Below, in pieces: positions 16,359-25,547 of a DNA stretch of 64,000 nucleotides. Location: NCBI RefSeq assembly GCF_900091575.1, contig NZ_FMCR01000006.1, positions 458,699 to 522,698 of the forward strand, written 5' to 3'. Both the position numbers and the translations under genes were made by a program. Under the pieces are notes generated by a model that searched no databases, was not told the DNA's origin, and saw only the letters and a program-made list of their open reading frames with translations. The first letter of the stretch is position 1. Every line of letters starts with the position of its first letter. The stretch comes from Micromonospora saelicesensis. Lineage in GTDB: Bacteria; Actinomycetota; Actinomycetes; Mycobacteriales; Micromonosporaceae.

Positions 16359-17390
16359 ATGACCGTCAATCCAACTCCCGCCTCCGCCACACCCGAGGGC
16401 GGTCACCTGCTGGAATTGCGGGACCTGCACGTCGAGTTTCGCACCAACGAGGGCGTCGCCCGGGTGATCAACGGTGTGTCGTACCACCTGGACGCCGGCG
16501 AGACCCTTGCCGTGCTCGGCGAATCCGGCTCGGGCAAGTCGGTCACCGCCCAGGCGATCATGGGCATCCTGGACACCCCGCCCGCGTTCGTCCGCTCCGG
16601 CCAGATCCTCTACAAGGGTGAGGACCTGCTCACCCGCTCCGAGGAGCAGCGCCGGCAGGTACGCGGCAAGGAGATCGCGATGATCTTCCAGGACGCGCTC
16701 TCCGCCCTCAACCCGGTCTTCCCGGTCGGCTGGCAGATCGGTGAGACGCTGCGCCAGCGCGCCGGCATGTCCCGAGCCGACGCTCGACGTCGTGCCGTCG
16801 AGCTGATGGATCTGGTCAAGATCCCGGGTGCCGCCAAGCGGATCGGCGACTACCCGCACCAGTTCTCCGGCGGCATGCGGCAGCGCGTCATGATCGCCAT
16901 GGCGTTGGCGCTGGACCCGAAGGTGCTGATCGCCGACGAGCCCACCACGGCCCTCGACGTGACAGTGCAGGCCCAGATCATGGACCTGCTGGCCGACCTG
17001 CGCCGGGAACTCAACATGGCGATGATCCTGATCACCCACGACCTGGGTGTGGTCGCCGGTGTCGCGGATCGGATCGCGGTCATGTACGCCGGCCGGATCG
17101 TCGAGCACGCCGACGTCCGCTCGCTCTACAAGGCGCCCGCCCACCCGTACACCAAGGGGTTGTTGGAGTCGATTCCGCGCCTGGACGTCCGCGGCCAGGA
17201 ACTGTCGACGATCAAGGGGTTGCCGCCGAACCTGATGCGCATCCCGTCCGGCTGCCCGTTCCACCCCCGGTGCCCCTACGTCCAGCAGGTCTGCGTGGAC
17301 GAGGTGCCGCACGACCTGGTCCTCGGCGACGGCCGGACCAGCGCTTGCCACTTCGCGCAGGAGGTCCGTGATGACAGCGTCGCCCGCTAA
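16359..17390 (+). CDS. Peptide ABC transporter ATP-binding protein (DppD type)
   Basis: A 343-residue ATPase of the importer. Walker A is GESGSGKSVTAQAIMG, the signature is FSGGMRQRVMIAMALA, Walker B is VLIADEPTTALDVTVQAQIMDLL, and the switch region is ILITHDLGVVAGVADRIAVMYAGRI. The C-terminal oligopeptide-specific tail has the family cysteine pattern CPFHPRCPY...C...C (last 50 residues). I chose the ATG at 16359 (MTVNPTPAS), 7 bases after the DppC stop; the longer frame begins inside that gene. The stop overlaps the DppF-type start. Confidence 0.94.
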   Translation: MTVNPTPASATPEGGHLLELRDLHVEFRTNEGVARVINGVSYHLDAGETLAVLGESGSGKSVTAQAIMGILDTPPAFVRSGQILYKGEDLLTRSEEQRRQVRGKEIAMIFQDALSALNPVFPVGWQIGETLRQRAGMSRADARRRAVELMDLVKIPGAAKRIGDYPHQFSGGMRQRVMIAMALALDPKVLIADEPTTALDVTVQAQIMDLLADLRRELNMAMILITHDLGVVAGVADRIAVMYAGRIVEHADVRSLYKAPAHPYTKGLLESIPRLDVRGQELSTIKGLPPNLMRIPSGCPFHPRCPYVQQVCVDEVPHDLVLGDGRTSACHFAQEVRDDSVAR

Positions 17391-18405
17391 CCCCACCAAG
17401 GTCCGCGGCGAGACCATCCTCTCCGTCGACAACCTGGTGAAGCACTTCCCGATCACCCAGGGCGTGCTGTTCCAGCGGCAGATCGGGGCGGTGAAGGCCG
17501 TCGACGGGGTGAGCTTCGAGCTGCGTCGGGGCGAGACGCTCGGCGTGGTCGGCGAGTCCGGCTGCGGCAAGTCCACCCTCGCCCGGCTGCTGATGCGGTT
17601 GGAGACGCCCACCTCCGGACGCGCCACCCTGGAGGGCAAGGACCTGTTCAAGGCTTCCGGCGGCGAGCTGCGCCGGCTTCGCCGCAACATGCAGATGGTG
17701 ATGCAGGACCCGTACACCTCGCTGAACCCGCGGATGACCGTCGGCGACATCATCGGCGAGCCGTTCGAGATCCACCCGGATGCCGCGCCGAAGGGCAGCA
17801 AGGCCAAGCGGGTCCAGGAGCTGCTGGACCTGGTCGGGCTCAACCCGGAGCACATCAACCGGTACCCGCACCAGTTCTCCGGTGGTCAGCGTCAGCGCAT
17901 CGGCATCGCCCGCGCCCTCGCGCTGAAGCCCGAGGTGATCGTCTGCGACGAGCCGGTGTCGGCGCTGGACGTCTCCATCCAGGCCCAGGTGATCAATCTG
18001 CTCAAGCAGTTGCAGGGCGAGCTGGGGCTCTCGTACATCTTCATCGCGCACGACCTGTCCGTGGTGCGGCACATCGCCGACCGCGTCGCGGTGATGTACC
18101 TCGGTCGGATCGTCGAGATCGGCACCGAGGACGAGATCTACGAGCGGGCCACCCACCCGTACACCCAGGCTCTGCTCTCTGCCGTGCCGGTGCCGGACCC
18201 GGAGGCCCGCGACCAGCGCAACATGATCCGGCTGGTCGGCGACGTGCCCAGCCCGGCCGACCCGCCGAGCGGGTGCCACTTCCGGACCCGCTGCTGGAAG
18301 GCCCAGGACATCTGCGCCGTCGAAGACCCGGCAACGGTCCCGAGAGCGGCGGACCCCCACCCATCCGCCTGCCACTTCGCCGAACTCCGCCCCACCCCGG
18401 CCTGA
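17371..18405 (+). CDS. Peptide ABC transporter ATP-binding protein (DppF type)
   Basis: A 344-residue second ATPase, last gene of the operon. It contains the DppF-type hallmark LVKHFPITQGVLFQRQIGAVKAVDGVSFEL, Walker A GESGCGKSTLARLL, VMQDPYTSLNPRMTVGDII, signature FSGGQRQRIGIARALAL, Walker B IVCDEPVSALDVSIQAQVINLL and switch IAHDLSVVRHIADR. An AGGAGG six bases before the ATG at 17371 favours it over the adjacent GTG at 17368. It overlaps the DppD-type gene by 20 bases. It ends just before a GATC-type hairpin that faces purH. The paralogue at 32018-33031 is closely similar. Confidence 0.94.
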   Translation: MTASPANPTKVRGETILSVDNLVKHFPITQGVLFQRQIGAVKAVDGVSFELRRGETLGVVGESGCGKSTLARLLMRLETPTSGRATLEGKDLFKASGGELRRLRRNMQMVMQDPYTSLNPRMTVGDIIGEPFEIHPDAAPKGSKAKRVQELLDLVGLNPEHINRYPHQFSGGQRQRIGIARALALKPEVIVCDEPVSALDVSIQAQVINLLKQLQGELGLSYIFIAHDLSVVRHIADRVAVMYLGRIVEIGTEDEIYERATHPYTQALLSAVPVPDPEARDQRNMIRLVGDVPSPADPPSGCHFRTRCWKAQDICAVEDPATVPRAADPHPSACHFAELRPTPA

Positions 18406-18426
18406 CCGGCCCAGACCCCTGCTGTT

Positions 18427-18481
18427 GATCATGAAGTTATTGCCCTGACACGCCGACGTGCAGGGCAATAACTTCATGATC
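18427..18481. repeat. GATC-anchored long hairpin (copy 2) between dppF-type gene and purH
   Basis: Perfect 21-base arms (18427-18447 and 18461-18481, beginning GATCATGAAGTTAT) enclose a 13-base spacer. The position between convergent genes suits a bidirectional terminator. The first 14 bases of the arm are identical to the hairpin at 46743-46798, 28 kb away. Confidence 0.85.
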
Positions 18482-18502
18482 GACGGGGTCGAGCCCCGGG
18501 GG

Positions 18503-20074
18503 TTAGTGGAAAAAGTGGCGGGTTCCGGTTAGGTACATCGTTACGTTGGCCTTCTTGGCCGCCTCGATGACTTCTTCGTCGCGGATGGAGCCGCCGGGCT
18601 GCACGATGGCGCGGACGCCGGCGTCGATGAGGATCTGCGGGCCGTCGGCGAACGGGAAGAACGCGTCCGAGGCGGCGACCGAGCCGCGGGCCCGGTCGGC
18701 ACCGGCGCGGCTGACCGCGAGCTGCGCCGAGTCGACCCGGTTGACCTGACCCATGCCCACGCCGACGGTGGCGCCGTCCTTGGCGAGCAGGATCGCGTTG
18801 CTCTTCACCGCGCGGACCGCCCGCCAGGCGAACGCGAGGTCCCGCAGCAGCTCCTCGTCGGCGGCCTCGCCGGTCGCCAACTGCCAGTTGGCCGGGTCGT
18901 CGCCGGGTGCGTTCACCCGGTCGGCGACCTGGGCCAGCACGCCACCGGTCACCGGCCGCAACTCCACCAGCGCCGGCTTCCAGGCCGGTGCCCGCAGCAG
19001 CCGGATGTTCTTCTTGCCCTGCAACACCTCGACCGCGCCCTCGTCGAAGCCGGGGGCGACCACCACCTCGGTGAAGATCTCGGCGACCTGCCGGGCCAGC
19101 TCGAGCGAGACCGACCGGTTGACAGCGATGACGCCGCCGTACGCCGACACCGGGTCGCAGGCGTGCGCCAGGCGGTGCGCCTCGGCGACGTCCGCGCCGA
19201 CCGCGATTCCGCACGGGTTGGCGTGCTTGATGATCGCCACCGCCGGCTGGTCGACGAAGTCGTTAGCGGCCCGCCAGGCGGCGTCGGCGTCGACGTAGTT
19301 GTTGTAGGACATCTCCTTGCCGTGCAACTGCTCGGCCTGGGCCAGCCCGGCCGGGGCGTCCGGGTCGGTGTAGAGCGCGGCCGGCTGGTGCGGGTTCTCG
19401 CCGTAGCGCAGCGCTGTCGACTTGCGCAGCGCCAGCCCCGCGAACTGCGGCCACCAGTCGTCGGCGGGTGCCAGCTCCCGAGCACACCACTGGGCCACCG
19501 CGACGTCGTACTCGGCGATGTCGGCGAACGCCCGGGCGGCCAGCGCGCGACGCTGGGCCAGTGTGAAGCCACCCTCGCTGAGCGCGCCCAGCAGCGCCGG
19601 GTAACCGGCCGGGTCGGTGAGTACGGCGACCGAGGCGTGATTCTTGGCGGCGGCCCGCACCATGGCCGGGCCACCGATGTCGATCTGCTCCACGCACTCC
19701 TCGACGTCGGCGCCGGAGGCGACTGTCGCCTGGAAGGGGTAGAGGTTGGAGACCAGCAGGTCGAACGCCGCCACGCCCAGCTCGTCGAGCTGTGCCACGT
19801 GCGTGTCCTTCCGCAGGTCCGCGAGGAGACCCGCGTGCACCTTCGGGTGCAGGGTCTTCACCCGGCCGTCGAGCACCTCGGGGAACCCGGTCACCGTCTC
19901 CACCGGCGTCACCGGCACCCCGGCGGCGGCGATGGTGCCCGCCGTGCTGCCGGTGGACACGATCTCCACACCGGCCGCGTGCAGGGCCTGAGCCAGCTCA
20001 ACCAGCCCGGTCTTGTCGTAGACGCTGACCAGCGCCCGCCTGATCGGGCGGCGCCCGTCCTGAGTGGGACTCAC
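18503..20074 (-). CDS. purH: Bifunctional AICAR transformylase/IMP cyclohydrolase
   Basis: A 523-residue enzyme of the last two steps of IMP synthesis. The N-terminal cyclohydrolase (MGS-like) domain spans about residues 1-155 with RALVSVYDKTGLVELA, STGSTAGTIAAAGVPVTPVE and the KTLHPKVHAGLL motif. The transformylase domain follows, with LRYGENPHQPAALY, GKEMSYNNYVDADAAW, catalytic IIKHANPCGIAVG, SAYGGVIAVN and the C-terminal SDAFFPFADGPQILIDAGVRAIVQPGGSIRDEEVI. It overlaps purN by 4 bases, so the two are co-translated. It uses 10-formyl-THF made by FolD. Confidence 0.97.
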   Translation of the reverse strand: MSPTQDGRRPIRRALVSVYDKTGLVELAQALHAAGVEIVSTGSTAGTIAAAGVPVTPVETVTGFPEVLDGRVKTLHPKVHAGLLADLRKDTHVAQLDELGVAAFDLLVSNLYPFQATVASGADVEECVEQIDIGGPAMVRAAAKNHASVAVLTDPAGYPALLGALSEGGFTLAQRRALAARAFADIAEYDVAVAQWCARELAPADDWWPQFAGLALRKSTALRYGENPHQPAALYTDPDAPAGLAQAEQLHGKEMSYNNYVDADAAWRAANDFVDQPAVAIIKHANPCGIAVGADVAEAHRLAHACDPVSAYGGVIAVNRSVSLELARQVAEIFTEVVVAPGFDEGAVEVLQGKKNIRLLRAPAWKPALVELRPVTGGVLAQVADRVNAPGDDPANWQLATGEAADEELLRDLAFAWRAVRAVKSNAILLAKDGATVGVGMGQVNRVDSAQLAVSRAGADRARGSVAASDAFFPFADGPQILIDAGVRAIVQPGGSIRDEEVIEAAKKANVTMYLTGTRHFFH

Positions 20075-20691
20075 GGAACCGTGACCTTCCTTCCGGTGAT
20101 GGTCCAGCCTTCGCGGACCAGCCGACCGACCTGCTCGACGAGCTGGCGTCGCTCGGCTTCCTTGATGCGCTCGGTGAGCGTGTCGACGTCGTCGTCGTCC
20201 AGCACCGGCACCGCTACCTGCGCGACGATCGGCCCGGTGTCCATGCCGGCGTCGACGAAGAAGAGGGTGGCTCCGGTGAGCTTCACGCCGTAGGCGAGGG
20301 CGTCACGCGGGCCGTGGATGCCGGGAAACGCCGGCAGCAGCGTGTTGTGGGTGTTCAGGTAGCGGTCGCCGAAGGCAGCGAGGAAGTGCGGGCCGACCAG
20401 CTTGAGGAAACCGGCGGAGATGACCAGGTCGGGTTGGTGCTTCGCGACGTGCGCGGTGAGCGCGCGGTCCCAGTCCTCCCGGGTGTCGTGGTCGCGGACC
20501 CGCTCGACGAAGGTCGGCACCCCCGCGGCGTCGGCCCGGTCCAGGCCCGCGATGCCGTCGCGGTCCGCGCCGACCGCGACGACCTGTGCGCCGTACGCGG
20601 GGTCGGCGGCGGCATCCAGCAGCGACTGAAGGTTGCTCCCGGAGCCGGAGATGAGGACGACGATGCGGGCGACAGGCGCGGGCTCGGTCAC
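20071..20691 (-). CDS. purN: Phosphoribosylglycinamide formyltransferase
   Basis: A 206-residue GAR transformylase that uses 10-formyl-THF in the third step of purine synthesis. It shows the phosphate-binding ARIVVLISGSGSNLQSLLDA at the N-terminus, ISAGFLKLVGPHFL, the catalytic HNTLLPAFPGIHGPRDAL with Asn and His, and the catalytic aspartate in VDAGMDTGPIVAQ. Its stop overlaps the purH start by 4 bases. The divergent upstream region holds a promoter-like element for the DUF4190 gene. Confidence 0.96.
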   Translation of the reverse strand: MTEPAPVARIVVLISGSGSNLQSLLDAAADPAYGAQVVAVGADRDGIAGLDRADAAGVPTFVERVRDHDTREDWDRALTAHVAKHQPDLVISAGFLKLVGPHFLAAFGDRYLNTHNTLLPAFPGIHGPRDALAYGVKLTGATLFFVDAGMDTGPIVAQVAVPVLDDDDVDTLTERIKEAERRQLVEQVGRLVREGWTITGRKVTVP

Positions 20692-20868
20692 CGGGCCACC
20701 CTATCGGGCAGGTCAGGGACGCCCTTCGACTGGGCGGTGTGCCGATCTTCGACAGTGCCGACGTGCGTCGACCCGATACGCTGCCGCTCGCTCGGGCCGA
20801 ACGCCGCGCCGGCCCACACCGCCCCTGATCCGGCACACGAAGCGGTCGACAAGGGCCTTTTGCCTGCT

Positions 20869-20898
20869 TTGAAAGATATGTCGTCCTGTTGCTGTACT
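20869..20898 (+). promoter_or_regulatory. Candidate sigma-70-type promoter of the DUF4190 gene
   Basis: TTGAAA (20869-20874) and TGTACT (20893-20898) are separated by 18 bases, giving a good match to a housekeeping-type promoter. Transcription would start near 20905, leaving a 5' leader of about 75 bases before the ATG at 20979. Confidence 0.5.
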
Positions 20899-20978
20899 GG
20901 GCTTTGGGAGGACTGACCGCGATCATGGATGGAAACAAAGAGCACCAACTGACGGAACCAGTCCAAGGAGCTTCTCGA

Positions 20979-21530
20979 ATGCAGCCCGGTAACCCCGGTC
21001 AGGACCCGTACGGCCAGCAGCCCAACCAGGACCCGACCGCTCCCCAGCCGCCGGCCGCCCCGTACGGCCAGCAGCCCACCTCCGGCCAGCCGTACGGTCA
21101 GCAGCCGCAGGACCCGTACGCCGCGCCGCAGGCCCCGTACGGTCAGCAGCCCACCTCGGGGCAGCCGTACGGTCAGCAGCCGCCGCACCAGGACCCGTAC
21201 GCGCAGCAGCAGCCCCCGTACGGCGCCCCGAACTACCCGAACGCCGGGTACCCGCAGGCACAGGGGCAGAACAACACCCTCGGCCTGGTGGCGCTGATCC
21301 TCGGTATCGCGTCGATCCCTCTGGCCTGCTGCGCCATCCTGGGCATCCCGGTCGGCATCGGGGCCCTGGTGACCGGCTACCTGGGCAAGCAGAAGGCTGC
21401 CCAGGGGCAGGCCAGCAACGCCGGCCAGGCCAAGGCCGGCCTGATCTGTGGTGCGGTCGGCGTCGCGCTCGGCATCATCTCGATCATCTTGAGCGTTGTG
21501 CTGAACGTCAACCTGCCCGCCCAGCCCTGA
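20979..21530 (+). CDS. DUF4190 domain-containing membrane protein with Pro/Gln-rich N-terminus
   Basis: A 183-residue membrane protein of unknown function. The first 90 residues are a low-complexity tail built of repeats such as PYGQQPTSGQPYGQQP, rich in Pro, Gln, Gly and Tyr. The DUF4190 region follows with two hydrophobic segments: LGLVALILGIASIPLACCAILGIPVGIGALVTGYL and a second one near the C-terminus (GLICGAVGVALGIISIILSVVL). AAGGAG eight bases before the ATG at 20979 fixes the start. Proteins of this type are often annotated only by the domain; a scaffolding or envelope role is a guess. Confidence 0.8.
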   Translation: MQPGNPGQDPYGQQPNQDPTAPQPPAAPYGQQPTSGQPYGQQPQDPYAAPQAPYGQQPTSGQPYGQQPPHQDPYAQQQPPYGAPNYPNAGYPQAQGQNNTLGLVALILGIASIPLACCAILGIPVGIGALVTGYLGKQKAAQGQASNAGQAKAGLICGAVGVALGIISIILSVVLNVNLPAQP

Positions 21531-21546
21531 CGGGCTCGGATTCGAC

Positions 21547-21594
21547 GGGGCGCTCCGGGTTCGCCCGGGGCGCCCCGCGCTCGTCTACCGAGCG
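21547..21594. terminator. Bidirectional hairpins between DUF4190 and DUF6350 genes
   Basis: A 13-base GC-rich stem with one G.U pair (21547-21559 with 21564-21576) closes on a UUCG tetraloop, a very stable arrangement. It is followed by a second stem CGCTCG/CGAGCG at 21579-21595. Both lie between the ends of convergent genes. Confidence 0.75.
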
Positions 21595-21627
21595 GGACCG
21601 CGGGTCAACGCCCGGGTGGCAGCGGCT

Positions 21628-22938
21628 CTACTGCGCGGGACTGCGGGTCAGCTGCGCGGGACTGCGGGTCAGCGCCCGGGTGGCGGCGGCGCCGAGCAGC
21701 GTGCCGACCGCGATGACACCGGCCGCCACCGCCCCGACCTGCCAACCCACCGGGCCGACCTGGGACAGCCGACCGGCGCCGAGTGGCCCGCCGGAGACCG
21801 CCGCGGCCGCACCGAGCACCACCCCGGCCACCGGCCCGGCCAGCACCGCCGGCGCCAGCAACTCGGCCCAGCGCTGCGCAGCCCGCTCCGGCACGGCGAG
21901 CCGAGCCACCCGCCGGGCGAGCAGCCAACCGGCGACCATCCCGGCCAGCACCGGCACCGCGAGCAGCAGGGCGCCGAAGCCGTCCACCGGGCCACGCGGC
22001 AGGCCAGCGAGCAGCGGCACGGCCGGCAGCGCGCCGACCGACACCTCGCTGGTACGGACCGCGGTGTCGGTCCCCACCGCGAACCCCGGCCCGAGCAGGT
22101 AACTGGTCGACCAGACCGCCGCGTTGGGCGCGTACGCGACGCTGACCAGGGTGATGCCGGCCTGCCCGGCGACCCCGGTCCGGTACGCCCCGATCATGTC
22201 GGCGGCGTCGCCGCCGCCGGTGGCCACCGCCAGGCCGGCGGCGCCCGCGCCCGCGCCGAGCAGCAGCAGCCCGGCCACCAGGCCGGTGCGAACGCCGTCG
22301 CGCACCGGGCCGGGAAGCCGGGTGACGAGCAGCCGGGTCACGGCGGTGATCCGGACCGCGCCGACCAGCGCGGCGAGTGTGCCGACCGCCGCGAACGTGG
22401 CGCCCGCCCGGATCAGCGACACATTGGGCCCACCCGTGCCGACCAGCACCGCCGCGAGCGCGCCGAGCAGCGCGTACGCGACACCGACCGCCACCGCGGC
22501 GAGCAGTGCCCGGCGCGGTGAGCGGGTGTCGCGGGCACCGATCGCGCGGCTGACGTGCACGCCGGCGCGGGTCAGCCGCCAGAGCGCGAGCACGGTCAGC
22601 GCCAGCGGGGCGAGCCCGAGCGGCCCGGTCTCGGTGTGCAGCGGCACGCCGTGCCCGAGCAGCCAGCCGGCCAGCGCGGTGCGCAGGGTGCCGGTCACTG
22701 TGGTGCCATCCGCGCCGAGCTGCACCAGGCCGAGCACGATGGCGACCGGCAGGTACGAGGTGAGGGCGGCCCAGCAGGCGGCCACCCCGGCGGCGACTGG
22801 CAACGGCGCCCGCCCGCGCGGCGACCCGCCCGCGCGGGGCGCGGGCACCCGCCGGGCCGGTGCGGCACGGTCGACCGGCCGGTCGTCGGCGCTCACACCG
22901 CCGGGACGGCTGGGACGGTCAGGGGTGACGGGGGACAT
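21628..22938 (-). CDS. DUF6350 family polytopic membrane protein
   Basis: A roughly 436-residue integral membrane protein with about ten hydrophobic segments, for example VAAGVAACWAALTSYLPVAIVLGLVQLG, LLAAVAVGVAYALLGALAAVLVG and VAAGVIAVGTLLGAAATRALT. The sequence and its place directly upstream of purN on the same strand fit the actinobacterial DUF6350/PerM-like family, proposed to act in cell division. I chose the ATG at 22938 (MSPVTPDRPSRPGG); the frame extends to 23007. The extreme C-terminus carries a direct repeat LTRSPAQLTRSPAQ. No catalytic residues can be seen. Confidence 0.75.
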   Translation of the reverse strand: MSPVTPDRPSRPGGVSADDRPVDRAAPARRVPAPRAGGSPRGRAPLPVAAGVAACWAALTSYLPVAIVLGLVQLGADGTTVTGTLRTALAGWLLGHGVPLHTETGPLGLAPLALTVLALWRLTRAGVHVSRAIGARDTRSPRRALLAAVAVGVAYALLGALAAVLVGTGGPNVSLIRAGATFAAVGTLAALVGAVRITAVTRLLVTRLPGPVRDGVRTGLVAGLLLLGAGAGAAGLAVATGGGDAADMIGAYRTGVAGQAGITLVSVAYAPNAAVWSTSYLLGPGFAVGTDTAVRTSEVSVGALPAVPLLAGLPRGPVDGFGALLLAVPVLAGMVAGWLLARRVARLAVPERAAQRWAELLAPAVLAGPVAGVVLGAAAAVSGGPLGAGRLSQVGPVGWQVGAVAAGVIAVGTLLGAAATRALTRSPAQLTRSPAQ

Positions 22939-23138
22939 CCGCTCTACTCTGGCACGTCGCGCGGGCGGTGGCAGTCCGTTAACCCCTCCTAAGGTCGGCG
23001 AGTTCACCGAACCGACGTCCTGCCCACCCGGGCCGGTCTAGCCTCGGCCCTGAGGGGGCGCGAGTCGCCGCCACCCGGGACGGGCCCGCCGGTCGCGGTC
23101 CGGGCCGGCACGTCGCCCATGACCGCTCGGAGGACGCT

Positions 23139-23405
23139 GTGACGACGCCATACCCGCCTCCCCCACCGCCACCGGCCCAGGGACGCGACCGAACCACCCT
23201 CTGGGGCGTGCTGGGCATCGTGCTGGGGCTGATCTGCTGCGGCATCTTCGGCATCGTCTTCGGCTACCTGTCCATCCGCGACGCCCGGCGGTACGGGCAG
23301 TCCCCGCTGCTCGGTTACCTCGCCATCGCGTTCGGCGTGATCAACATCATCGGCGGGGCGATCCTGCGCTCGACCGGCAACTACCCGTTCTGGAACAACG
23401 ACTGA
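23139..23405 (+). CDS. Small DUF4190 membrane protein
   Basis: An 88-residue protein with a proline-rich head (MTTPYPPPPPPPAQG) and two hydrophobic segments, LWGVLGIVLGLICCGIFGIVFGYL and LLGYLAIAFGVINIIGGAILR, separated by a short basic loop SIRDARRYGQS. It starts with GTG after a GGAGGACGC ribosome-binding region. It resembles the 183-residue protein at 20979-21530 in layout but not closely in sequence. Function unknown. Confidence 0.75.
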   Translation: MTTPYPPPPPPPAQGRDRTTLWGVLGIVLGLICCGIFGIVFGYLSIRDARRYGQSPLLGYLAIAFGVINIIGGAILRSTGNYPFWNND

Positions 23406-23427
23406 CCAGCGCGGAGCGCGCGTACGC

Positions 23428-23463
23428 CGAAGGGGGTCGACCGTGACCGGTCGACCCCCTTCG
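23428..23463. terminator. Bidirectional terminator hairpin before sucD
   Basis: A perfect 15-base stem (23428-23442 with 23449-23463, CGAAGGGGGTCGACC and complement) with a 6-base loop lies between the convergent DUF4190 gene and sucD. Confidence 0.8.
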
Positions 23464-23478
23464 TACTGCCTGGCCGGC

Positions 23479-24366
23479 TCAGCTGCCGGACATGATCTCC
23501 CGCATCAGCTTCGCGGTCTCGGTCGGCGTCTTGCCGACCTTGACGCCGACGGCCTCCAGCGCCGCCTGCTTCGCCTCGGCGGTACCGGCCGAGCCGGAGA
23601 TGATCGCCCCGGCGTGACCCATGGTCTTGCCGGGCGGAGCGGTGAAGCCGGCGATGTAGCCGACCACCGGCTTGGTGACGTTGGCCTTGATGAACTCGGC
23701 GGCCCGCTCCTCGGCGTCGCCACCGATCTCACCGATCATGACGATGGCGTCGGTCTCCGGGTCGGCCTCGAACGCCGCGAGGGCGTCGATGTGGGTGGTC
23801 CCGATGATCGGGTCACCGCCGATGCCGACGCAGGTGGAGAAACCGATGTCGCGCAGCTCGTACATCATCTGGTAGGTCAGCGTGCCGCTCTTGCTGACCA
23901 GGCCGATCCGGCCGGAGCCGGTGATGTCGGCCGGGATGATGCCGGCGTTGGACGCGCCCGGCGAGGCGATGCCCGGGCAGTTCGGCCCGATGATCCGGGT
24001 CCGCTCGCCCTGCGCCACGTTGTACGCCCAGAACGACGCGGTGTCGTGCACCGGGACGCCCTCGGTGATCACCACGGCCAGCGGGATCGCGGCGTCGATC
24101 GCCTCGACCACGGCGGCCTTGGTGAACTGCGGCGGCACGAAGATGACCGTGACGTCGGCCCCGGTCTCGGCCATCGCGTCCGCGACGGACGCGAAGACCG
24201 GCAGCTCGGTGCCGTCGAAGTCGACAGTCTGGCCCGCCTTGCGCGGGTTGACGCCACCGACCACGTTGGTGCCGGCGGCCAGCATCCGCCGGGTGTGCTT
24301 GGAACCCTCGGAACCGGTCATCCCCTGGACGATGACCTTCGAGTCCTTGGTCAGCCAGATAGCCAT
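23479..24366 (-). CDS. sucD: Succinyl-CoA synthetase alpha subunit
   Basis: A 295-residue subunit that forms succinate and NTP from succinyl-CoA with SucC. CoA-binding Rossmann features are VIVQGMTGSEGSKHTRRML and GGVNPRKAGQTV; GPNCPGIASPG follows, and the phosphorylated histidine lies in TMGHAGAIISGSAGTAEAK near residue 245. The stop is 16 bases from a strong hairpin. It starts 2 bases after the sucC stop, consistent with a sucCD operon. Confidence 0.96.
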   Translation of the reverse strand: MAIWLTKDSKVIVQGMTGSEGSKHTRRMLAAGTNVVGGVNPRKAGQTVDFDGTELPVFASVADAMAETGADVTVIFVPPQFTKAAVVEAIDAAIPLAVVITEGVPVHDTASFWAYNVAQGERTRIIGPNCPGIASPGASNAGIIPADITGSGRIGLVSKSGTLTYQMMYELRDIGFSTCVGIGGDPIIGTTHIDALAAFEADPETDAIVMIGEIGGDAEERAAEFIKANVTKPVVGYIAGFTAPPGKTMGHAGAIISGSAGTAEAKQAALEAVGVKVGKTPTETAKLMREIMSGS

Positions 24367-24368
24367 GA

Positions 24369-25547
24369 TCAGACCCCCGCAGCTGCCAGCTCGGCGGCCC
24401 GCTCGGCCGCACCGTCCATGGTGTCCACCCGCTGCACGAGCGGGTTGTTCGCGCTGTCCAGGATGGCCCGGCCAGCCTCGGCGTTGTTGCCGTCGAGACG
24501 GACGACGAGCGGCTTGGTGACCTGCTCGCCGCGCTGCTCCAGCAGGGCCAGCGCCTGGATGATGCCGTTGGCGACCTCGTCGCAGGCGGTGATGCCGCCG
24601 AAGACGTTGACGAAGACGCTCTTCACGGCCGGGTCGGAGAGCACGATCTCCAGCCCGTTCGCCATCACCGCGGCGCTCGCGCCGCCGCCGATGTCGAGGA
24701 AGTTGGCCGGCTTGACGTTGCCGTGCCGCTCACCGGCGTACGCGACCACGTCGAGGGTCGACATGACCAGACCCGCGCCGTTGCCGATGATGCCGACCTC
24801 GCCGTCGAGCTTGACGTAGTTGAGGTCCTTGGCCTTGGCGGCCTGCTCCAGCGGGTCCACGGCGGCCTGGTCGACCAGCGCCTCGTGGTCCGGGTGCCGG
24901 AACGCGGCGTTCTCGTCCAGGCTGATCTTGGCGTCGAGCAGGAGCATCCGGCCGTCGCCGTTCTTGGCGAGCGGGTTGACCTCGACCAGGGTGGCGTCCT
25001 CGGCGACGAACGCCTGCCACAGGCCGACGGCGATCTCGACCACCTGGTCGGCGACCTCGGCCGGGAAGCCGGCGGCGGTCACGATCTCGCGGGCCTTGGC
25101 CTCGTCCACGCCCTTCACGGCGTCGATCGGGGCCTTCACGACCTTGTCGGGGGTCTCGGCGGCGACCTGCTCGATGTCCATGCCGCCGGCGACGCTGGCG
25201 ATGCAGAGGAAGGTGCGGTTCGCCCGGTCGAGCAGGTACGAGAAGTAGTACTCCTCGGCCACGTCCGCGGTCACCGTGATCATGACCTTGTGGACGGTGT
25301 GACCCTTGATGTCCATGCCGAGGATGTCGGTGGCACGGGCCACCGCCTCATCCGGGCCCTCGGCCAGCTTGACGCCGCCGGCCTTACCTCGGCCGCCGAC
25401 CTTTACCTGCGCCTTGACGACCACACGGCCGCCAAGACGTTCGGCGATCGCGCGGGCCTCTTCCGGGGTAGTGGCGACGCCGCCGGCCAGCACGGGCAAG
25501 CCGTGCCGCTCGAACAGGTCCCGCCCCTGGTACTCGTACAGGTCCAC
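24369..25547 (-). CDS. sucC: Succinyl-CoA synthetase beta subunit
   Basis: A 392-residue ATP-grasp subunit. It starts MDLYEYQGRDLFERHGLPVLAGGVATTPEEA, then VVKAQVKVGGRGKAGGVKLA, the metal site EVNPLAKNGDGRMLLLDAKISLDENA, and the C-terminal power-helix and nucleotide region GIIGNGAGLVMSTLDVV, VNVFGGITACDEVANGI. It is the first gene of the sucCD operon. The 432-base region upstream separates it from the B12-binding subunit gene on the same strand. Confidence 0.96.
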   Translation of the reverse strand: MDLYEYQGRDLFERHGLPVLAGGVATTPEEARAIAERLGGRVVVKAQVKVGGRGKAGGVKLAEGPDEAVARATDILGMDIKGHTVHKVMITVTADVAEEYYFSYLLDRANRTFLCIASVAGGMDIEQVAAETPDKVVKAPIDAVKGVDEAKAREIVTAAGFPAEVADQVVEIAVGLWQAFVAEDATLVEVNPLAKNGDGRMLLLDAKISLDENAAFRHPDHEALVDQAAVDPLEQAAKAKDLNYVKLDGEVGIIGNGAGLVMSTLDVVAYAGERHGNVKPANFLDIGGGASAAVMANGLEIVLSDPAVKSVFVNVFGGITACDEVANGIIQALALLEQRGEQVTKPLVVRLDGNNAEAGRAILDSANNPLVQRVDTMDGAAERAAELAAAGV